Of a DNA stretch of 64,000 nucleotides, positions 52,186-61,512 are shown in pieces. Origin of the DNA: Variovorax saccharolyticus (GTDB taxonomy: Bacteria; Pseudomonadota; Gammaproteobacteria; Burkholderiales; Burkholderiaceae_C); the NCBI RefSeq assembly GCF_030316765.1, contig NZ_JASZYT010000002.1, forward strand, positions 310,001 to 374,000, in the 5' to 3' direction. Numbering within the stretch: the first letter of the stretch is position 1; each line of letters opens with the position of its first letter. A program made the translations under genes and the position numbers. The notes beneath the pieces are model-generated. The model did not search any database and was not told the DNA's origin. It saw nothing but the letters and a program-made list of their open reading frames with translations.

Positions 52186-53292
52186 CTAGCGTGCCATTGA
52201 AATCACGTGCCCGGTGCGAGGATCGCCACGCCCTGCAAGGACCTCCGCATAGGCGGCTTGGGCGGCGGCCGTGCCCCGGTGGTGCGCGACGGCCAGCCAC
52301 GGCCGGGGGCCTTCGTTCACCCGCGCAACGAAGGCCTGCCAGGCCCGCACCATGCGCTGCCCGAACTCCTGCGGGCCCCAATCGCCGCTGCGCTTCTTGA
52401 CTTGCGCCGGCGCGAAGAACAGCGTCGCCCGCGGGCCGGGCAGGTTCTTGCCGGCGCCGCTCGCGGCCAGCTGGTCGACGTGCGTGCCGCCGATCGAGGC
52501 GCTGTGCTTCAGGTTCGCGAAGCGGGTGTGGATCTCGCGCCGGAGCGCGCCGTTGCCGGCGAAGTCCACGTAGACGCAGGGCGCGTCGGCCGCGACCTGG
52601 TCCAGTTCTTCATATGCGAGCACGCGGTGGTAGCAGCCCAGGCTCTCGCAGAAGGCCTTGTTGGCGGCCGAGGTCAGGCCGACCACCTCGATGCCCTCGC
52701 GCTGCGCCAGCTGGAAGGCGGTGCCGTAGGCCGTCTTGCTCGATGCGCTGGACAGCAGCGCGACGCCGGGGCGGGCGCCGAAGAAGTCGTTGTCGTCGAG
52801 GAAGTCGTCGATCAGCCACGAGGTCAGGAAGAGCGGCCGCAGCAGCGACTGCAGCGGCTCGGTGTCGGCCGTGTAGAGCGGGTCGGAGCGGGTTCGCAGG
52901 TACTGGTTGTAGACCGAGGGCAGGGCGCTGCGGTGCGCCGCGCCGTCGGTGAAGCGCTCGGGCGACAGCCGCTCGGGCGTCAGCTCGGCGGCCGAGGCCA
53001 TCGGGAAATAGCCGTAGAGCCGTTCGCCCACCGCGACCCCCGGATGCAGCGAGTGCGACACGGTCGCGAAGCCCCAGACCGGAATGATCCCCCAGCCTTC
53101 TTCGCCGCTCGGGAAGAACTGCCAGTAGCTCATCGCCTCGCCGAAGGCCGCATAGGTGATGTTGTTCGAGGTCAGCGCGAACTGCTCGATGCGCACGCGC
53201 ACCTGGCCATCGGCGAGGCGCTCGTCGTCGCCGCTGCGCAGGCGGGTGGCGGAAAGGTCGTCCTTGCGGACCAGGAGGCTGTCTGTGCTCAT
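52186..53292 (-). CDS. DUF2855 family protein
   Basis: 368 residues. DUF2855, a medium-chain-reductase-like fold: an N-terminal beta-barrel (LTSNNITYAAFGEAM, GWGIIPVWGFATV) and a Rossmann-like half with ALLSSASSKTAYGTAF and VYVDFAGNGALRR. Glycine motif is atypical, so NADPH use is not certain. It lies alone between the gntR promoter region and the ohr terminator. Function unknown; quinone-oxidoreductase-like chemistry is only a structural guess. Confidence 0.85.
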   Translation of the reverse strand: MSTDSLLVRKDDLSATRLRSGDDERLADGQVRVRIEQFALTSNNITYAAFGEAMSYWQFFPSGEEGWGIIPVWGFATVSHSLHPGVAVGERLYGYFPMASAAELTPERLSPERFTDGAAHRSALPSVYNQYLRTRSDPLYTADTEPLQSLLRPLFLTSWLIDDFLDDNDFFGARPGVALLSSASSKTAYGTAFQLAQREGIEVVGLTSAANKAFCESLGCYHRVLAYEELDQVAADAPCVYVDFAGNGALRREIHTRFANLKHSASIGGTHVDQLAASGAGKNLPGPRATLFFAPAQVKKRSGDWGPQEFGQRMVRAWQAFVARVNEGPRPWLAVAHHRGTAAAQAAYAEVLAGRGDPRTGHVISMAR

Positions 53293-53330
53293 CCGGCCAC
53301 CTTAGCCGAGCGGCACCGGGAGCGCACGAG

Positions 53331-53386
53331 AAAAAGCCCGGCCAACGGTCGCTCAGGCGACCCGTTGCCGGGCTTCGGGGGCGGCT
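53331..53386 (-). terminator. Intrinsic terminator after ohr
   Basis: On the minus strand a long stem reads AAGCCCGGCAACGGGTCGC, loop CTGA, GCGACCGTTGGCCGGGCTT, closed by TTTTTCTC. It stands 26 bp past the ohr stop (53412) and before the DUF2855 start at 53292. The strongest terminator in the window. Confidence 0.88.
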
Positions 53387-53411
53387 CGCACCGCCGTGCC
53401 GGATCGGCCGA

Positions 53412-53837
53412 TCAGACGATCGAGAGTTCGACGTCGATGTTGCCGCGGGTGGCGTTCGAGTACGGGCAGACCTGGTGCGCGGTCTCGACCAGCAGCTTCT
53501 TCTGGGCGTCGTCGAGGCCGGGCAGCGTGATCGCGAGCTTGACCGCGATGCCGTAGGCCTTGCCTTCGTTGATCGGGCCGAGAGAGACGCTGGAATCGAT
53601 CGCGACGTCGTCCGGCACCTTGACGCTGATCTTCGGGCCGACGGCCTTCATGGCGCCGATGAAGCAGGCGGCATAGCCGACCGCGAACAGCTGCTCGGGG
53701 TTGGTGCCGGGCTTGCCCGAGCCGGGCGAGCTGAGCTTGACGTCGATCGCGCCGTCGCTGGACTTGCCGGCGCCGTCGCGGCCGCCGACGGTGTGGGCTT
53801 CGGCGGTGTAGAGAACCTTGTCGAGCTTGGTGGTCAT
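53412..53837 (-). CDS. ohr: Organic hydroperoxide resistance peroxidase Ohr
   Basis: 141 residues, OsmC/Ohr fold. Peroxidatic Cys in GYAACFIGAMK (about residue 58) and resolving Cys in VCPYSNATRGN (about residue 122). Ohr reduces fatty-acid and organic hydroperoxides using lipoylated proteins. AAAGGA precedes the ATG at 53837. It follows ohrR by 46 bp on the same strand and ends in a strong terminator; expression is expected to be induced by organic peroxides through OhrR. Opening TAEAHTVGGRDG is typical of Ohr. Confidence 0.94.
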   Translation of the reverse strand: MTTKLDKVLYTAEAHTVGGRDGAGKSSDGAIDVKLSSPGSGKPGTNPEQLFAVGYAACFIGAMKAVGPKISVKVPDDVAIDSSVSLGPINEGKAYGIAVKLAITLPGLDDAQKKLLVETAHQVCPYSNATRGNIDVELSIV

Positions 53838-53883
53838 GGTGATTCCTTTGCAGTGGTTGAGGGAGGGGGAAAACGGAGTGGGT

Positions 53884-54339
53884 TCACGCGGCTTTTCTGA
53901 TGCGGTCGCGCAGCGATTGCATCTGCTGCGTGAGCGCGACCAGTTCGGGCACCGAGCATTCGGAGGCCGCCAGCAGGCAGCCGGGAACCTGGGCCGCGCG
54001 GGCCTTGAGCTTGCGGCCCGCCGCCGTGAGGCTGACATGGACGCGGCGCTCGTCGGCGACGTCGCGGATGCGGGCCACCAGGCCGTTGGCCTCGAGGCGC
54101 TTGAGCAGCGGGGTCAGCGTGCCCGAGTCGAGCGACAGCCGCTCGCCGAGCTCGGACACGGTGAGCCCGTCGCGCTCCCAGAGCACCAGCAGCACGAGGT
54201 ATTGCGGGTAGGTGAGGCCGAGCTTCTCCAGCAGCGGCTTGTAGAGCCGCGTCATCGCCAGCGAGGCCGAATAGACTGCGAAGCAGAGCTGGTTGTCCAG
54301 CTTCAGCAGGTCGTCGGAGGAGAGCGTTGCGGAGGGCAT
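53884..54339 (-). CDS. ohrR: Organic hydroperoxide sensor OhrR (MarR family)
   Basis: 151 residues. MarR fold with winged helix (LTYPQYLVLLVLWE, LGERLSLDSGTLTPLLKRLE). The redox Cys sits in LDNQLCFAVYSAS near residue 19, the position used by OhrR; another Cys in the C-terminal half (CLLAASEC) fits the two-Cys subtype. Oxidation releases the ohr operon. ATG at 54339 chosen; a TTG at 54360 lies within the operator. Operator CAATTAAATTG starts 19 bp upstream of the ATG. Confidence 0.93.
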   Translation of the reverse strand: MPSATLSSDDLLKLDNQLCFAVYSASLAMTRLYKPLLEKLGLTYPQYLVLLVLWERDGLTVSELGERLSLDSGTLTPLLKRLEANGLVARIRDVADERRVHVSLTAAGRKLKARAAQVPGCLLAASECSVPELVALTQQMQSLRDRIRKAA

Positions 54340-54357
54340 GGGCTGAATTCTAGCGAG

Positions 54358-54368
54358 CAATTAAATTG
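54358..54368. promoter_or_regulatory. OhrR operator
   Basis: CAATT-A-AATTG, matching the AT-rich core of known OhrR sites (ACAATTAAATTGT in Bacillus). It lies directly upstream of ohrR in an otherwise GC-rich region, in a stretch of 50 bp with markedly higher A+T. Confidence 0.8.
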
Positions 54369-54441
54369 TGCGCAATATAAATGCTGGCAGCAGGGCCTTT
54401 GCCTGCCGCGGCCACCGCCATGGTGGCCGAAACCCGATGCG

Positions 54442-55257
54442 TCAACGGCCGCTGAAGCGCGCCGGCCGTCGCTCGACGAAGGAGCGCACGCCTTCTGCCG
54501 CATCCTCGCTGTTCGCGAGGCCCTGCTGCACCGGGATGAATTCCTCGACCGCCGCCAGCGGCCCCTGCTCGATCGCCTTGATCACGTTGAGACGGGTCGC
54601 GACCACCGCCAGCGGCGCCTGGGCCGCGATCCGCTGCGCGATGCGCAGCGCCTCGTCGAGCTCCTGCCCGGCCGGCACCACGCGCTGCACGAAGTTGAGG
54701 CGGAAGGCCTCGGCACTGTCGAACTCGTCGGCAGTGAGCAGGTGCAGCATCGCATTGCCGAGCCCCGCGCGCTCGGCCATGCGCAAGGTGGCGCCGCCGG
54801 TGGCCATGATGCCGCGCTGCACCTCCATCTGCGAGAAGCGGCAGTTGTCGGCCGCCACCACGATGTCGGCGCCCAGCATCAGCTCGATGCCGACCGTGAA
54901 GCAGATGCCCTTGACCGCCACCACCATCGGCTTGGTGCGCCGGCGGTAGCCGGCCAGGCCGAAGTCGTGCGGCTCGACCAGTCCTTGCGGAATCGCCTTC
55001 TCGCCGCGCCGCATGTACTCGGCCACGGCGGGCAGGTCGAGGCCGGCCGTGAAGTGATCGCCGAAGGCGTGCAGCACGCCCACGCGCAGCGCCGGGTCGT
55101 CGTCCAGCCGCGTGTAGGCCTCGGCCAGCTGCTTGAACATCGGCGGCGTCCAGCCGTTGCGCTTGGCGGGCCGGTTGATGCCGATCAGCAGCACGTGGTC
55201 GAGCACCTGGGTGTCGATGCAGCCTTCGGGGGGCGGGGTGGTGGGGGTGGCGGACAT
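54442..55257 (-). CDS. Enoyl-CoA hydratase/isomerase
   Basis: 271 residues, crotonase fold. The oxyanion-hole segment FGDHFTAGLDL and the catalytic region MEVQRGIMATGGATLR are present; the usual first catalytic Glu (in classic ECH E144) is kept in FSQMEVQRG, the second in classic ECH (E164) is Glu or not clear here. ATG 55257 with GGAG about 12 nt upstream. It follows the 3-hydroxyacyl-CoA dehydrogenase gene by 80 bp that contains a long hairpin. Acts in beta-oxidation of some acyl-CoA. Confidence 0.85.
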   Translation of the reverse strand: MSATPTTPPPEGCIDTQVLDHVLLIGINRPAKRNGWTPPMFKQLAEAYTRLDDDPALRVGVLHAFGDHFTAGLDLPAVAEYMRRGEKAIPQGLVEPHDFGLAGYRRRTKPMVVAVKGICFTVGIELMLGADIVVAADNCRFSQMEVQRGIMATGGATLRMAERAGLGNAMLHLLTADEFDSAEAFRLNFVQRVVPAGQELDEALRIAQRIAAQAPLAVVATRLNVIKAIEQGPLAAVEEFIPVQQGLANSEDAAEGVRSFVERRPARFSGR

Positions 55258-55286
55258 CTGTGCTTGTCTCCTTTTCCAGTCAGTTG

Positions 55287-55328
55287 GGGACAGAGCAAAA
55301 ACTGCTGCGCAGTTTCTTGGTCTGTCCC
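55287..55328. repeat. 42-nt two-tier hairpin between hbd-like and ech genes
   Basis: Outer arms GGGACAGA (55287-55294) and TCTGTCCC (55321-55328) enclose inner arms AAACTGC (55299-55305) and GCAGTTT (55309-55315) with a TGC loop. It would form a stable intercistronic hairpin or act as a REP-like unit. Confidence 0.7.
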
Positions 55329-55337
55329 GCAAGGTCA

Positions 55338-56186
55338 TCAGTAGGTATACACGCCGCGCCCGGTCTTGCGCCCGAGCTGGCCGGCGGCCACCATCTCCTT
55401 CAGCAGCGGGCAGGGGCGGTACTTGGAGTCGCCGAACTGCTCCAGGTACACCTCCATCACCGCCAGGCAGACGTCGAGCCCGATCATGTCGGCCAGCGCC
55501 AGCGGGCCGATCGGCTGGTTGCAGCCGAGCTTCATGCCGGCGTCGATGTCCTCGGCGGTGGCCAGCCCCTCGGCCAGCACGAAGAAGGCCTCGTTGATCA
55601 TGGGCACCAGGATGCGGTTGACCACGAAGCCCGGCGCGTTCTTCACGGTGATCGGCGACTTGCCGAGCTTCACGGCCAGTTCCTTGACCGCGTCGTGCGT
55701 CGCGTCGCTGGTCAGGTAGCCGCGGATGATCTCCACCAGCGCCATCATCGGCACCGGGTTGAAGAAGTGCATGCCGATGAAGCGGTCGGCGCGCGAGGTC
55801 GCCGCGGCCAGCTGGGTGATCGAGATCGACGAGGTGTTCGAGGCGATGATCACCTCGGGCGCCAGCAGCTCGTCGACCTGCTTGAGGATCTTGAGCTTGA
55901 GCGCGTGGCTCTCGGTCGCCGCCTCGATCACGAGCTGGGCCGCCTTCAGGTCGTCGTAGTTGGTCGAGCCCTTGATCAAGGCCAGCGCGGCGTCCTTCTG
56001 GGCTGCCGTGAGCTTGTCCTTCTTGATCAGGCGGTCGAGGCTGCCCGCCACCGTGGCGACGCCCTTGTCGACCGCGGCCTGCGCGATGTCGACCATGACC
56101 ACGTTGACGCCCGCGACCGCGCAGGCCTGGGCGATGCCGTTGCCCATCGTGCCCGCGCCAATGATGCCGACCGTCTGGATTGCCAT
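55338..56186 (-). CDS. 3-hydroxybutyryl-CoA dehydrogenase
   Basis: 282 residues, normal for Hbd/PaaH. Rossmann loop GIIGAGTMGNGIAQ, catalytic His in GMHFFNPVPMM with Glu downstream (the Ser-His-Glu-Asn set), VVIASNTSSI in the middle and GFVVNRILVPMINEA in the helical domain. Oxidises (S)-3-hydroxyacyl-CoA with NAD to 3-oxoacyl-CoA. With the enoyl-CoA hydratase 80 bp downstream it makes two successive beta-oxidation steps. Divergent from purT with 176 bp between. Confidence 0.92.
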   Translation of the reverse strand: MAIQTVGIIGAGTMGNGIAQACAVAGVNVVMVDIAQAAVDKGVATVAGSLDRLIKKDKLTAAQKDAALALIKGSTNYDDLKAAQLVIEAATESHALKLKILKQVDELLAPEVIIASNTSSISITQLAAATSRADRFIGMHFFNPVPMMALVEIIRGYLTSDATHDAVKELAVKLGKSPITVKNAPGFVVNRILVPMINEAFFVLAEGLATAEDIDAGMKLGCNQPIGPLALADMIGLDVCLAVMEVYLEQFGDSKYRPCPLLKEMVAAGQLGRKTGRGVYTY

Positions 56187-56288
56187 GAGAAATACTCCTT
56201 GAACTGAAGAATGAAAAAGGGGGAGGTCGCCGCCCGCGGACGGCGTCCCGTGGCGGAGATTGTGGAACAGAGCGCGGCGCCCCGCGTT

Positions 56289-56315
56289 GCCGTCGGTGAC
56301 AGCGCCGCCGACGGC
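56289..56315. promoter_or_regulatory. Inverted repeat upstream of purT
   Basis: GCCGTCGG (56289-56296) and CCGACGGC (56308-56315), 8-bp arms 11 nt apart, 47 bp before the purT start. A leader hairpin or operator; no purine-repressor consensus is visible. Confidence 0.35.
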
Positions 56316-56362
56316 GCATTGATTTAAAGTGCCGCGTTCATCCTTCCTGCCACGAACCGACC

Positions 56363-57565
56363 ATGACCACCCTCGGCACGCCCCTTTCCCCTTCCGCCAC
56401 CCGCGTGATGCTGCTCGGCTCCGGCGAGCTCGGCAAGGAGGTGCTGATCGCCCTCCAGCGCCTGGGCGTCGAGACCATCGCGGTCGACCGCTACGAGAAC
56501 GCGCCCGGCCAGCAGGTGGCGCACCACGCGCGCACCATCACGATGAGCGACCCGGCCCAGCTCCGGGCGTTGATCGAGGCCGAGAAGCCGCAGCTCGTGG
56601 TGCCCGAGATCGAAGCCATCGCCACGCCGATGCTCCAGCAGCTGGAGGACGCCGGCGTGGTGCGCGTGATCCCGACCGCGCGCGCGGCCCGGCTCACGAT
56701 GGACCGCGAGGGCATCCGGCGCCTGGCCGCCGAGACGCTCGGCGTGCCGACCAGCCCCTACAAGTTCTGCGATTCGCTGGCCGAGCTGCAGGCGGCGATC
56801 GACGACGGCATCGGCTACCCCTGCATCGTCAAGCCCGTGATGAGCAGCTCGGGCAAGGGCCAGAGCAAGATCGACGGTGCGGCCGACGTGCAGAAGGCCT
56901 GGGACTACGCGATGGCCGGCGGCCGCGTCAGCCACGGCCGGGTGATCGTCGAGGGCTTCATCGACTTCGACTACGAGATCACCCTGCTGACCGTGCGCGC
57001 GCTCGATGGCACCGGCGCGGTGCAGACGCAGTTCTGCGAGCCGATCGGCCACGTGCAGGTGAGCGGCGACTATGTCGAGAGCTGGCAGCCGCATCCGATG
57101 GCGCCCGCCGCCCTGCAGAAGGCGCAGCAGATCGCGCAGGCCGTGACCGCCGATCTCGGTGGCCAGGGCCTGTTCGGCGTCGAGCTGTTCGTCAAGGGCG
57201 ACCAGGTCTGGTTCAGCGAGGTCAGCCCGCGGCCGCACGACACCGGCATGGTGACCATGGCGACCCAGTGGCAGAACGAGTTCGAGCTGCACGCCCGCGC
57301 GATCCTCGGGCTGCCGGTCGACACCACCCTCAAGAGCCCGGGCGCCAGTGCCGTGGTCTATGGCGGCGTCGACGCCACCGGCATCGTCTTCGACGGCGTG
57401 GCCGACGCGCTGGCGCTGCCGGGCGTCGACCTGCGGCTGTTCGGCAAGCCCGAGAGCTTCTCGAAGCGGCGCATGGGCGTGGCGCTCGCGCATGCGGCCG
57501 ACATCGACACCGCGCGGCGCAACGCCAAGGAAGCCGCCTCGCGCGTGAAGCCCAGACAAGCCTGA
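56363..57565 (+). CDS. purT: Formate-dependent phosphoribosylglycinamide formyltransferase PurT
   Basis: 400 residues, ATP-grasp superfamily, normal length. [18 protein letters not shown] at the start, [42 protein letters not shown] and the ATP/Mg site [15 protein letters not shown] are PurT hallmarks. It makes formyl-GAR from GAR, formate and ATP in purine synthesis, the folate-free alternative to PurN. Divergent from the 3-hydroxybutyryl-CoA dehydrogenase gene and 25 bp upstream of an unrelated alpha/beta hydrolase. Cytosolic. No riboswitch is obvious. Confidence 0.95.
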   Translation: MTTLGTPLSPSATRVMLLGSGELGKEVLIALQRLGVETIAVDRYENAPGQQVAHHARTITMSDPAQLRALIEAEKPQLVVPEIEAIATPMLQQLEDAGVVRVIPTARAARLTMDREGIRRLAAETLGVPTSPYKFCDSLAELQAAIDDGIGYPCIVKPVMSSSGKGQSKIDGAADVQKAWDYAMAGGRVSHGRVIVEGFIDFDYEITLLTVRALDGTGAVQTQFCEPIGHVQVSGDYVESWQPHPMAPAALQKAQQIAQAVTADLGGQGLFGVELFVKGDQVWFSEVSPRPHDTGMVTMATQWQNEFELHARAILGLPVDTTLKSPGASAVVYGGVDATGIVFDGVADALALPGVDLRLFGKPESFSKRRMGVALAHAADIDTARRNAKEAASRVKPRQA

Positions 57566-57590
57566 TCGTCTCAACTCCGGAGCCACACTG

Positions 57591-58532
57591 ATGCTGCATC
57601 CCCAAGCCCAGGCCTTCATCGATCTCCTCGTGCAGCGCGGCATTCCGCCGACGCACACGCTGACGCCGGCCGACGCGCGCAAGTTCTACCGCGAGCGGCG
57701 CGCCGTGACGCAGCCCGATCCCGGCGAGGTGGCCGAGGTGCGGGAGCTGCAGGCCGACGGCGCGCCGGGGCCGATTCCGCTGCGCCTCTACCGGCCGCTC
57801 GGTGCGGCCGCCTCCGCCGTGCTGCCGGTGCTGGTGTACTACCACGGCGGCGGCTGGACCATCGGCGACCTCGACACCCACGACACGCTGTGCCGCGAGC
57901 TCTGCAACGGCTCGGGCTGCGCGGTGGTGGCGGTCGACTACCGCATGGGGCCCGAGCACCGCTTTCCGGCGGCGGTCGACGATGCGCTCGCGGCCACGCG
58001 CTGGGTCCGCCGCGAGGCCGCGGCGCTCGGCGTCGATCCGGGCCGGCTCGCGGTCGGCGGCGACAGCGCCGGCGGCAACCTGGCGGCGGTGGTCGCGATC
58101 GCGGCACGCGATGCCGGCGACCTGCCCATCGCCTACCAGCTGCTGATCTATCCGGCCACCGACATGCGCCGGGTCCATCCCTCGCATGTCAGCAACGGCC
58201 AGGGCTACGTGCTGACCGCCGACACCATCCGCTACTTCCACGACCAGTACATCACCGACCCGGCGCACGACAACGACTGGCGCGCCTCGCCGCTGCTGCG
58301 CGAAGACCTCGCGGGCCTGCCGCCGGCGCTGGTGCTCACCGCCGGCTACGACCCGCTGCGCGACGAGGGCCTGGACTATGCACGGGCGCTGACCGCCGCC
58401 GGCAACCGCGCGAGCTACGTCTGCTTCGAGCGCCAGATCCACGGCTTCATCACCATGGGCCGGCTGCTCGACGAGGCCGGCAGCGCGGTCTCCCTGTGCG
58501 CGGCCGAACTGCGCCGCGCCCTCCGGCCCTAA
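57591..58532 (+). CDS. Alpha/beta hydrolase, HSL/NlhH family
   Basis: 313 residues. Oxyanion motif YYHGGGWTIG at about 84-93, nucleophile Ser159 in GGDSAGGN, acid in TAGYDPLRDEG and His in RQIHGFITM: the hormone-sensitive-lipase family layout. Hydrolyses small acyl esters. It begins 25 bp after purT and may be cotranscribed. No signal peptide, so cytosolic. The link with the AraC regulator downstream is only positional. Confidence 0.9.
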   Translation: MLHPQAQAFIDLLVQRGIPPTHTLTPADARKFYRERRAVTQPDPGEVAEVRELQADGAPGPIPLRLYRPLGAAASAVLPVLVYYHGGGWTIGDLDTHDTLCRELCNGSGCAVVAVDYRMGPEHRFPAAVDDALAATRWVRREAAALGVDPGRLAVGGDSAGGNLAAVVAIAARDAGDLPIAYQLLIYPATDMRRVHPSHVSNGQGYVLTADTIRYFHDQYITDPAHDNDWRASPLLREDLAGLPPALVLTAGYDPLRDEGLDYARALTAAGNRASYVCFERQIHGFITMGRLLDEAGSAVSLCAAELRRALRP

Positions 58533-58640
58533 GGGAAAGTCCCCGCGCCGCCGTTCACGCGATCGGCGGCGTCCCCCGCTACGATCGGCCGATGGCGACG
58601 CCGGCCTCGGGCCGTCCGTCGCCGAGCGGAGGAGACGGCA

Positions 58641-59441
58641 TTGATCAGCAGGCAATCAAGGCATGCGCCGCGCGGCGATCACCGCGACGAGCGCCTCATG
58701 TGGATCACCTCGCAGCGCGTGTTCTACGCCGGCCTGCTCGGCGCAGCCACGGAGCGCAGCATGGGCGGGCACGGCGTCTATCTCTCCCCTTCCGGTTCGG
58801 CGCTGCGGATCCGCATCGGCGGCGGTGCCTGGCAGAGCGGCGAACTGATGGTGGTGCCGCCGCTGGTGCCGCACCAGATCGAGACCGAGCACCGCAGCAT
58901 CCTGAACCTGCTGATCGAGCCCGAGTTCGTCGATCCGGCCGGCCTGCCCGACTTCCTGCGGCAATGCGGGCCGGTCGATGCGCCGGCCTTCGCGCAGCGG
59001 GTGCGCGGTCTGCACGCGGAGCTGGCCGAGGCCTCGGGGCGCGAGAGCTTCGACCGCTTCGACTTCGACACGCTCTTCTTCGGCCGGGCGCTGCCCGAGC
59101 GCCCGCTCGACGCCCGCGTGCGCGAGGTGATCGAGCGCATCAATGCCGATCCCGCGGCACCCACCTCGGCCGAGCAATGCGCCGCCTCGGTCGGGCTCTC
59201 GTTCTCGCGCTTCCTGCACCTGTTCAAGCAGGAGACCGGCCTGACCTTCCGCGCCTTCCGGGCCTGGAAGCGCGCCCGCAGCCTGCTGCGCCATGTGCGG
59301 CAGCGCGCCACGCTGACCGACATCGCACTGGACACCGGCTACCCCGACTCGACCCATTTCAGCCACTCGATCCGCCAGGTCTACGGGCTGCGGCCCAGCG
59401 ACATCCTGGCCGGCTCGCGCCGTCTTGCCGTGCACCAATGA
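58641..59441 (+). CDS. AraC-family transcriptional regulator
   Basis: 266 residues read from TTG at 58641, where GGAGGAG stands 6 nt upstream and decides the start; the ATG at 58698 has no such site. An N-terminal cupin-like region (GAWQSGELMVVPPLVPHQIE) and a C-terminal double HTH (SAEQCAASVGLSFSRFLHLF, then LTDIALDTGYPDSTHFSHSI). The last 100 residues fit AraC/XylS. It lies 102 bp upstream of the second liv cluster and may control it or the hydrolase. Effector unknown. Confidence 0.88.
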   Translation: MISRQSRHAPRGDHRDERLMWITSQRVFYAGLLGAATERSMGGHGVYLSPSGSALRIRIGGGAWQSGELMVVPPLVPHQIETEHRSILNLLIEPEFVDPAGLPDFLRQCGPVDAPAFAQRVRGLHAELAEASGRESFDRFDFDTLFFGRALPERPLDARVREVIERINADPAAPTSAEQCAASVGLSFSRFLHLFKQETGLTFRAFRAWKRARSLLRHVRQRATLTDIALDTGYPDSTHFSHSIRQVYGLRPSDILAGSRRLAVHQ

Positions 59442-59543
59442 CGCGCATGCGGGCCGCGGCTTGAACCCGATGCGGGACAACCCTCTGCGCCGCGGACGCT
59501 ACTCGCCGCTATAAACCGCGAAACCCGAACGAGATACTTCTTC

Positions 59544-60419
59544 TTGCAAATCCTCCAGCTCCTGCTCTCAGGCATCGCACAAGGCTGCATCTACGGCCTG
59601 ATCGCACTGGGCTTCGTGCTGATCTACAAGGCCACCGAGACCGTGAGCTTCGCGCAGGGCGAGCTCATGATGCTCGGCGCCTTCGCCGCCTTCGCCGGCA
59701 TGTCGCTGTTCGGCCTGCCGTTCTGGTTCGCCGCGCTGCTGGCGGTCGCGGCGATGGTCGCCTTCGGCGTGCTGCTCGAGCTGGTCGTGATCCGGCCCAT
59801 CCTGGGCCAGCCGCAGTTCTCGATCGTCATGCTGACCATCGGCATCGGCTACGTGGCGCGCGGGCTGGTCACGATGATCCCCGGCATCGGCACCGAGACC
59901 CACACGCTGCCGGTGCCCTACAAGGACCAGATCTGGAAGTTCGGCGAACTGGTGGTCAACCTCGAGCAGCTGGCGATCATCGCCGCCACCGCGGTGCTCT
60001 GCGGCCTGCTGTTCGCGATGTTCCGCTACAGCAAGCTCGGCATCGCGATGCAGGCCTCGTCGCAGAACCAGCTTGCGGCCTACTACATGGGCATTCCGGT
60101 GAAGCGGCTCAACGGCTTGGTGTGGGGGCTGGCCGCGGCGGTGGCGGCGATCGCCGGCATGCTGCTGGCGCCGATCACCTTCGTGCACGCCAACATGGGC
60201 TTCATCGGACTCAAGGCCTTCCCGGCCGCGGTGGTGGGCGGCTTCGGCAGCCTGCCGGGCGCGATCGTCGGCGGGCTGGTGATCGGCATCGTCGAGTCCT
60301 TCGCGGGCTTCTACCTGCCGGACGGCTTCAAGGACACGGCGCCGTACATCGTGGTGCTGGTGATGCTGATGGTGAAGCCCAACGGCCTGTTCGGCGAGAA
60401 GCTGCGCAAAAAAGTCTGA
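59544..60419 (+). CDS. Branched-chain-type ABC permease (LivH-like), second cluster
   Basis: 291 residues starting TTG (MQILQLLLSGIAQGCIYGLI). Eight spans; GFVLIYKATETVSFAQGELMM is the LivH hallmark and GGFGSLPGAIVGGLVIGIV the C-terminal coupling part. First gene of a livHMGF-ligase operon on the plus strand; 16 bp separate it from livM. No receptor gene is present between the AraC gene and here, so the periplasmic protein is either past the window end or encoded elsewhere. Only a weak GAGA precedes the start. Confidence 0.9.
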   Translation: MQILQLLLSGIAQGCIYGLIALGFVLIYKATETVSFAQGELMMLGAFAAFAGMSLFGLPFWFAALLAVAAMVAFGVLLELVVIRPILGQPQFSIVMLTIGIGYVARGLVTMIPGIGTETHTLPVPYKDQIWKFGELVVNLEQLAIIAATAVLCGLLFAMFRYSKLGIAMQASSQNQLAAYYMGIPVKRLNGLVWGLAAAVAAIAGMLLAPITFVHANMGFIGLKAFPAAVVGGFGSLPGAIVGGLVIGIVESFAGFYLPDGFKDTAPYIVVLVMLMVKPNGLFGEKLRKKV

Positions 60420-60435
60420 GGGCCGATCACTTTCC

Positions 60436-61512
60436 ATGCGCTACATCTTCAAGACCAGCTACGTCCAGGACATCGACCTCGCCAAGCATGGCGGCCATGT
60501 CTTCTGGTACAGCCTCCTGGGCGTCGCGCTGATCGCCGCGCCCTGGGTGGTGCCCGAGTACTGGCTGGCGCAGCTGACCTTCGTGCTGATCTACGGCATC
60601 GTCGGCCTCGGCCTGATGCTGCTGGCGGGCTTCACCGGCCAGTTCTCGATCGGCCATGCGGCCTTCCTCGGCACCGGGGCCTACACGCAGGCGGTGCTGG
60701 GCAACATGGGGGTGCCGTTCCCGATCGCGCTGGCCGCGGCGGCGGCGCTGTCGGCCGCGGTCGGCGTGGTGGTGGCGCTGCCGGCGCTGCGCGTCAAGGG
60801 CATCTACCTCGGCATCGCGACGCTGGCCTTCGGCTTCATCGTCGAGGAGGTGTTCGCGCGCTGGGAGAGCGTCACGGGCGGCAACTCGGGGCTGCACGTG
60901 AAGTCGGCCCGCCTGTTCGGCTGGGAGCTCAACTCGAGCGAGAGCTTCTACCTGGTGTGCCTGGTGATCGCGGTGCTGTGCACCCTGGCCATCCTGAACC
61001 TGCTGCGCTCGCCCACCGGCCGCGCCTTCGTCGCCATCCGCGATTCCGAGATCTCGGCCCAGAGCATGGGCATCCACCTGGCGCGCTACAAGACGATGTC
61101 CTTCGCGATCTCGGCCGCGCTGGCCGGGCTCGGCGGCGCGCTGTATGCCCACAAGCTGAGCTTCATCTCGCCCGACCAGTTCAACATCCTGCAGTCGATC
61201 GACCTGCTGCTGCTGGTGGTGATCGGCGGGCTGGGCTCGGTGCATGGCGCCTTCCTCGGCGCCATCTTCCTGATCGCGATGCCGCAGCTGATCGCGCTCG
61301 GCAAGGACTGGCTGCCCGCGGCCATCGGCCAGGCGCCGGGCCTGCAGGGCCTGGTCTACGGGCTGGTGCTGATCGCCTTCGTGCTGTTCGAGCCGCTTGG
61401 CCTCTATGGACGCTGGCTCAAGATCCGCACCTGGCTGCAGCTGTTCCCGTTCTACCGGCGCGGGCTGTTCAAGCGGCAGAAATCCTTCACCAAGTCGGAC
61501 CGGCTCAGATGA
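60436..61512 (+). CDS. Branched-chain-type ABC permease (LivM-like), second cluster
   Basis: 358 residues, about nine spans. A hydrophilic N-terminal stretch (about 1-28) precedes the first span, as in the LivM-like protein at 14196. LivM hallmarks: [19 protein letters not shown] and [15 protein letters not shown]. The stop overlaps the livG ATG in ATGA. A basic C-terminal tail ([19 protein letters not shown]) follows the last span. Confidence 0.9.
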   Translation: MRYIFKTSYVQDIDLAKHGGHVFWYSLLGVALIAAPWVVPEYWLAQLTFVLIYGIVGLGLMLLAGFTGQFSIGHAAFLGTGAYTQAVLGNMGVPFPIALAAAAALSAAVGVVVALPALRVKGIYLGIATLAFGFIVEEVFARWESVTGGNSGLHVKSARLFGWELNSSESFYLVCLVIAVLCTLAILNLLRSPTGRAFVAIRDSEISAQSMGIHLARYKTMSFAISAALAGLGGALYAHKLSFISPDQFNILQSIDLLLLVVIGGLGSVHGAFLGAIFLIAMPQLIALGKDWLPAAIGQAPGLQGLVYGLVLIAFVLFEPLGLYGRWLKIRTWLQLFPFYRRGLFKRQKSFTKSDRLR

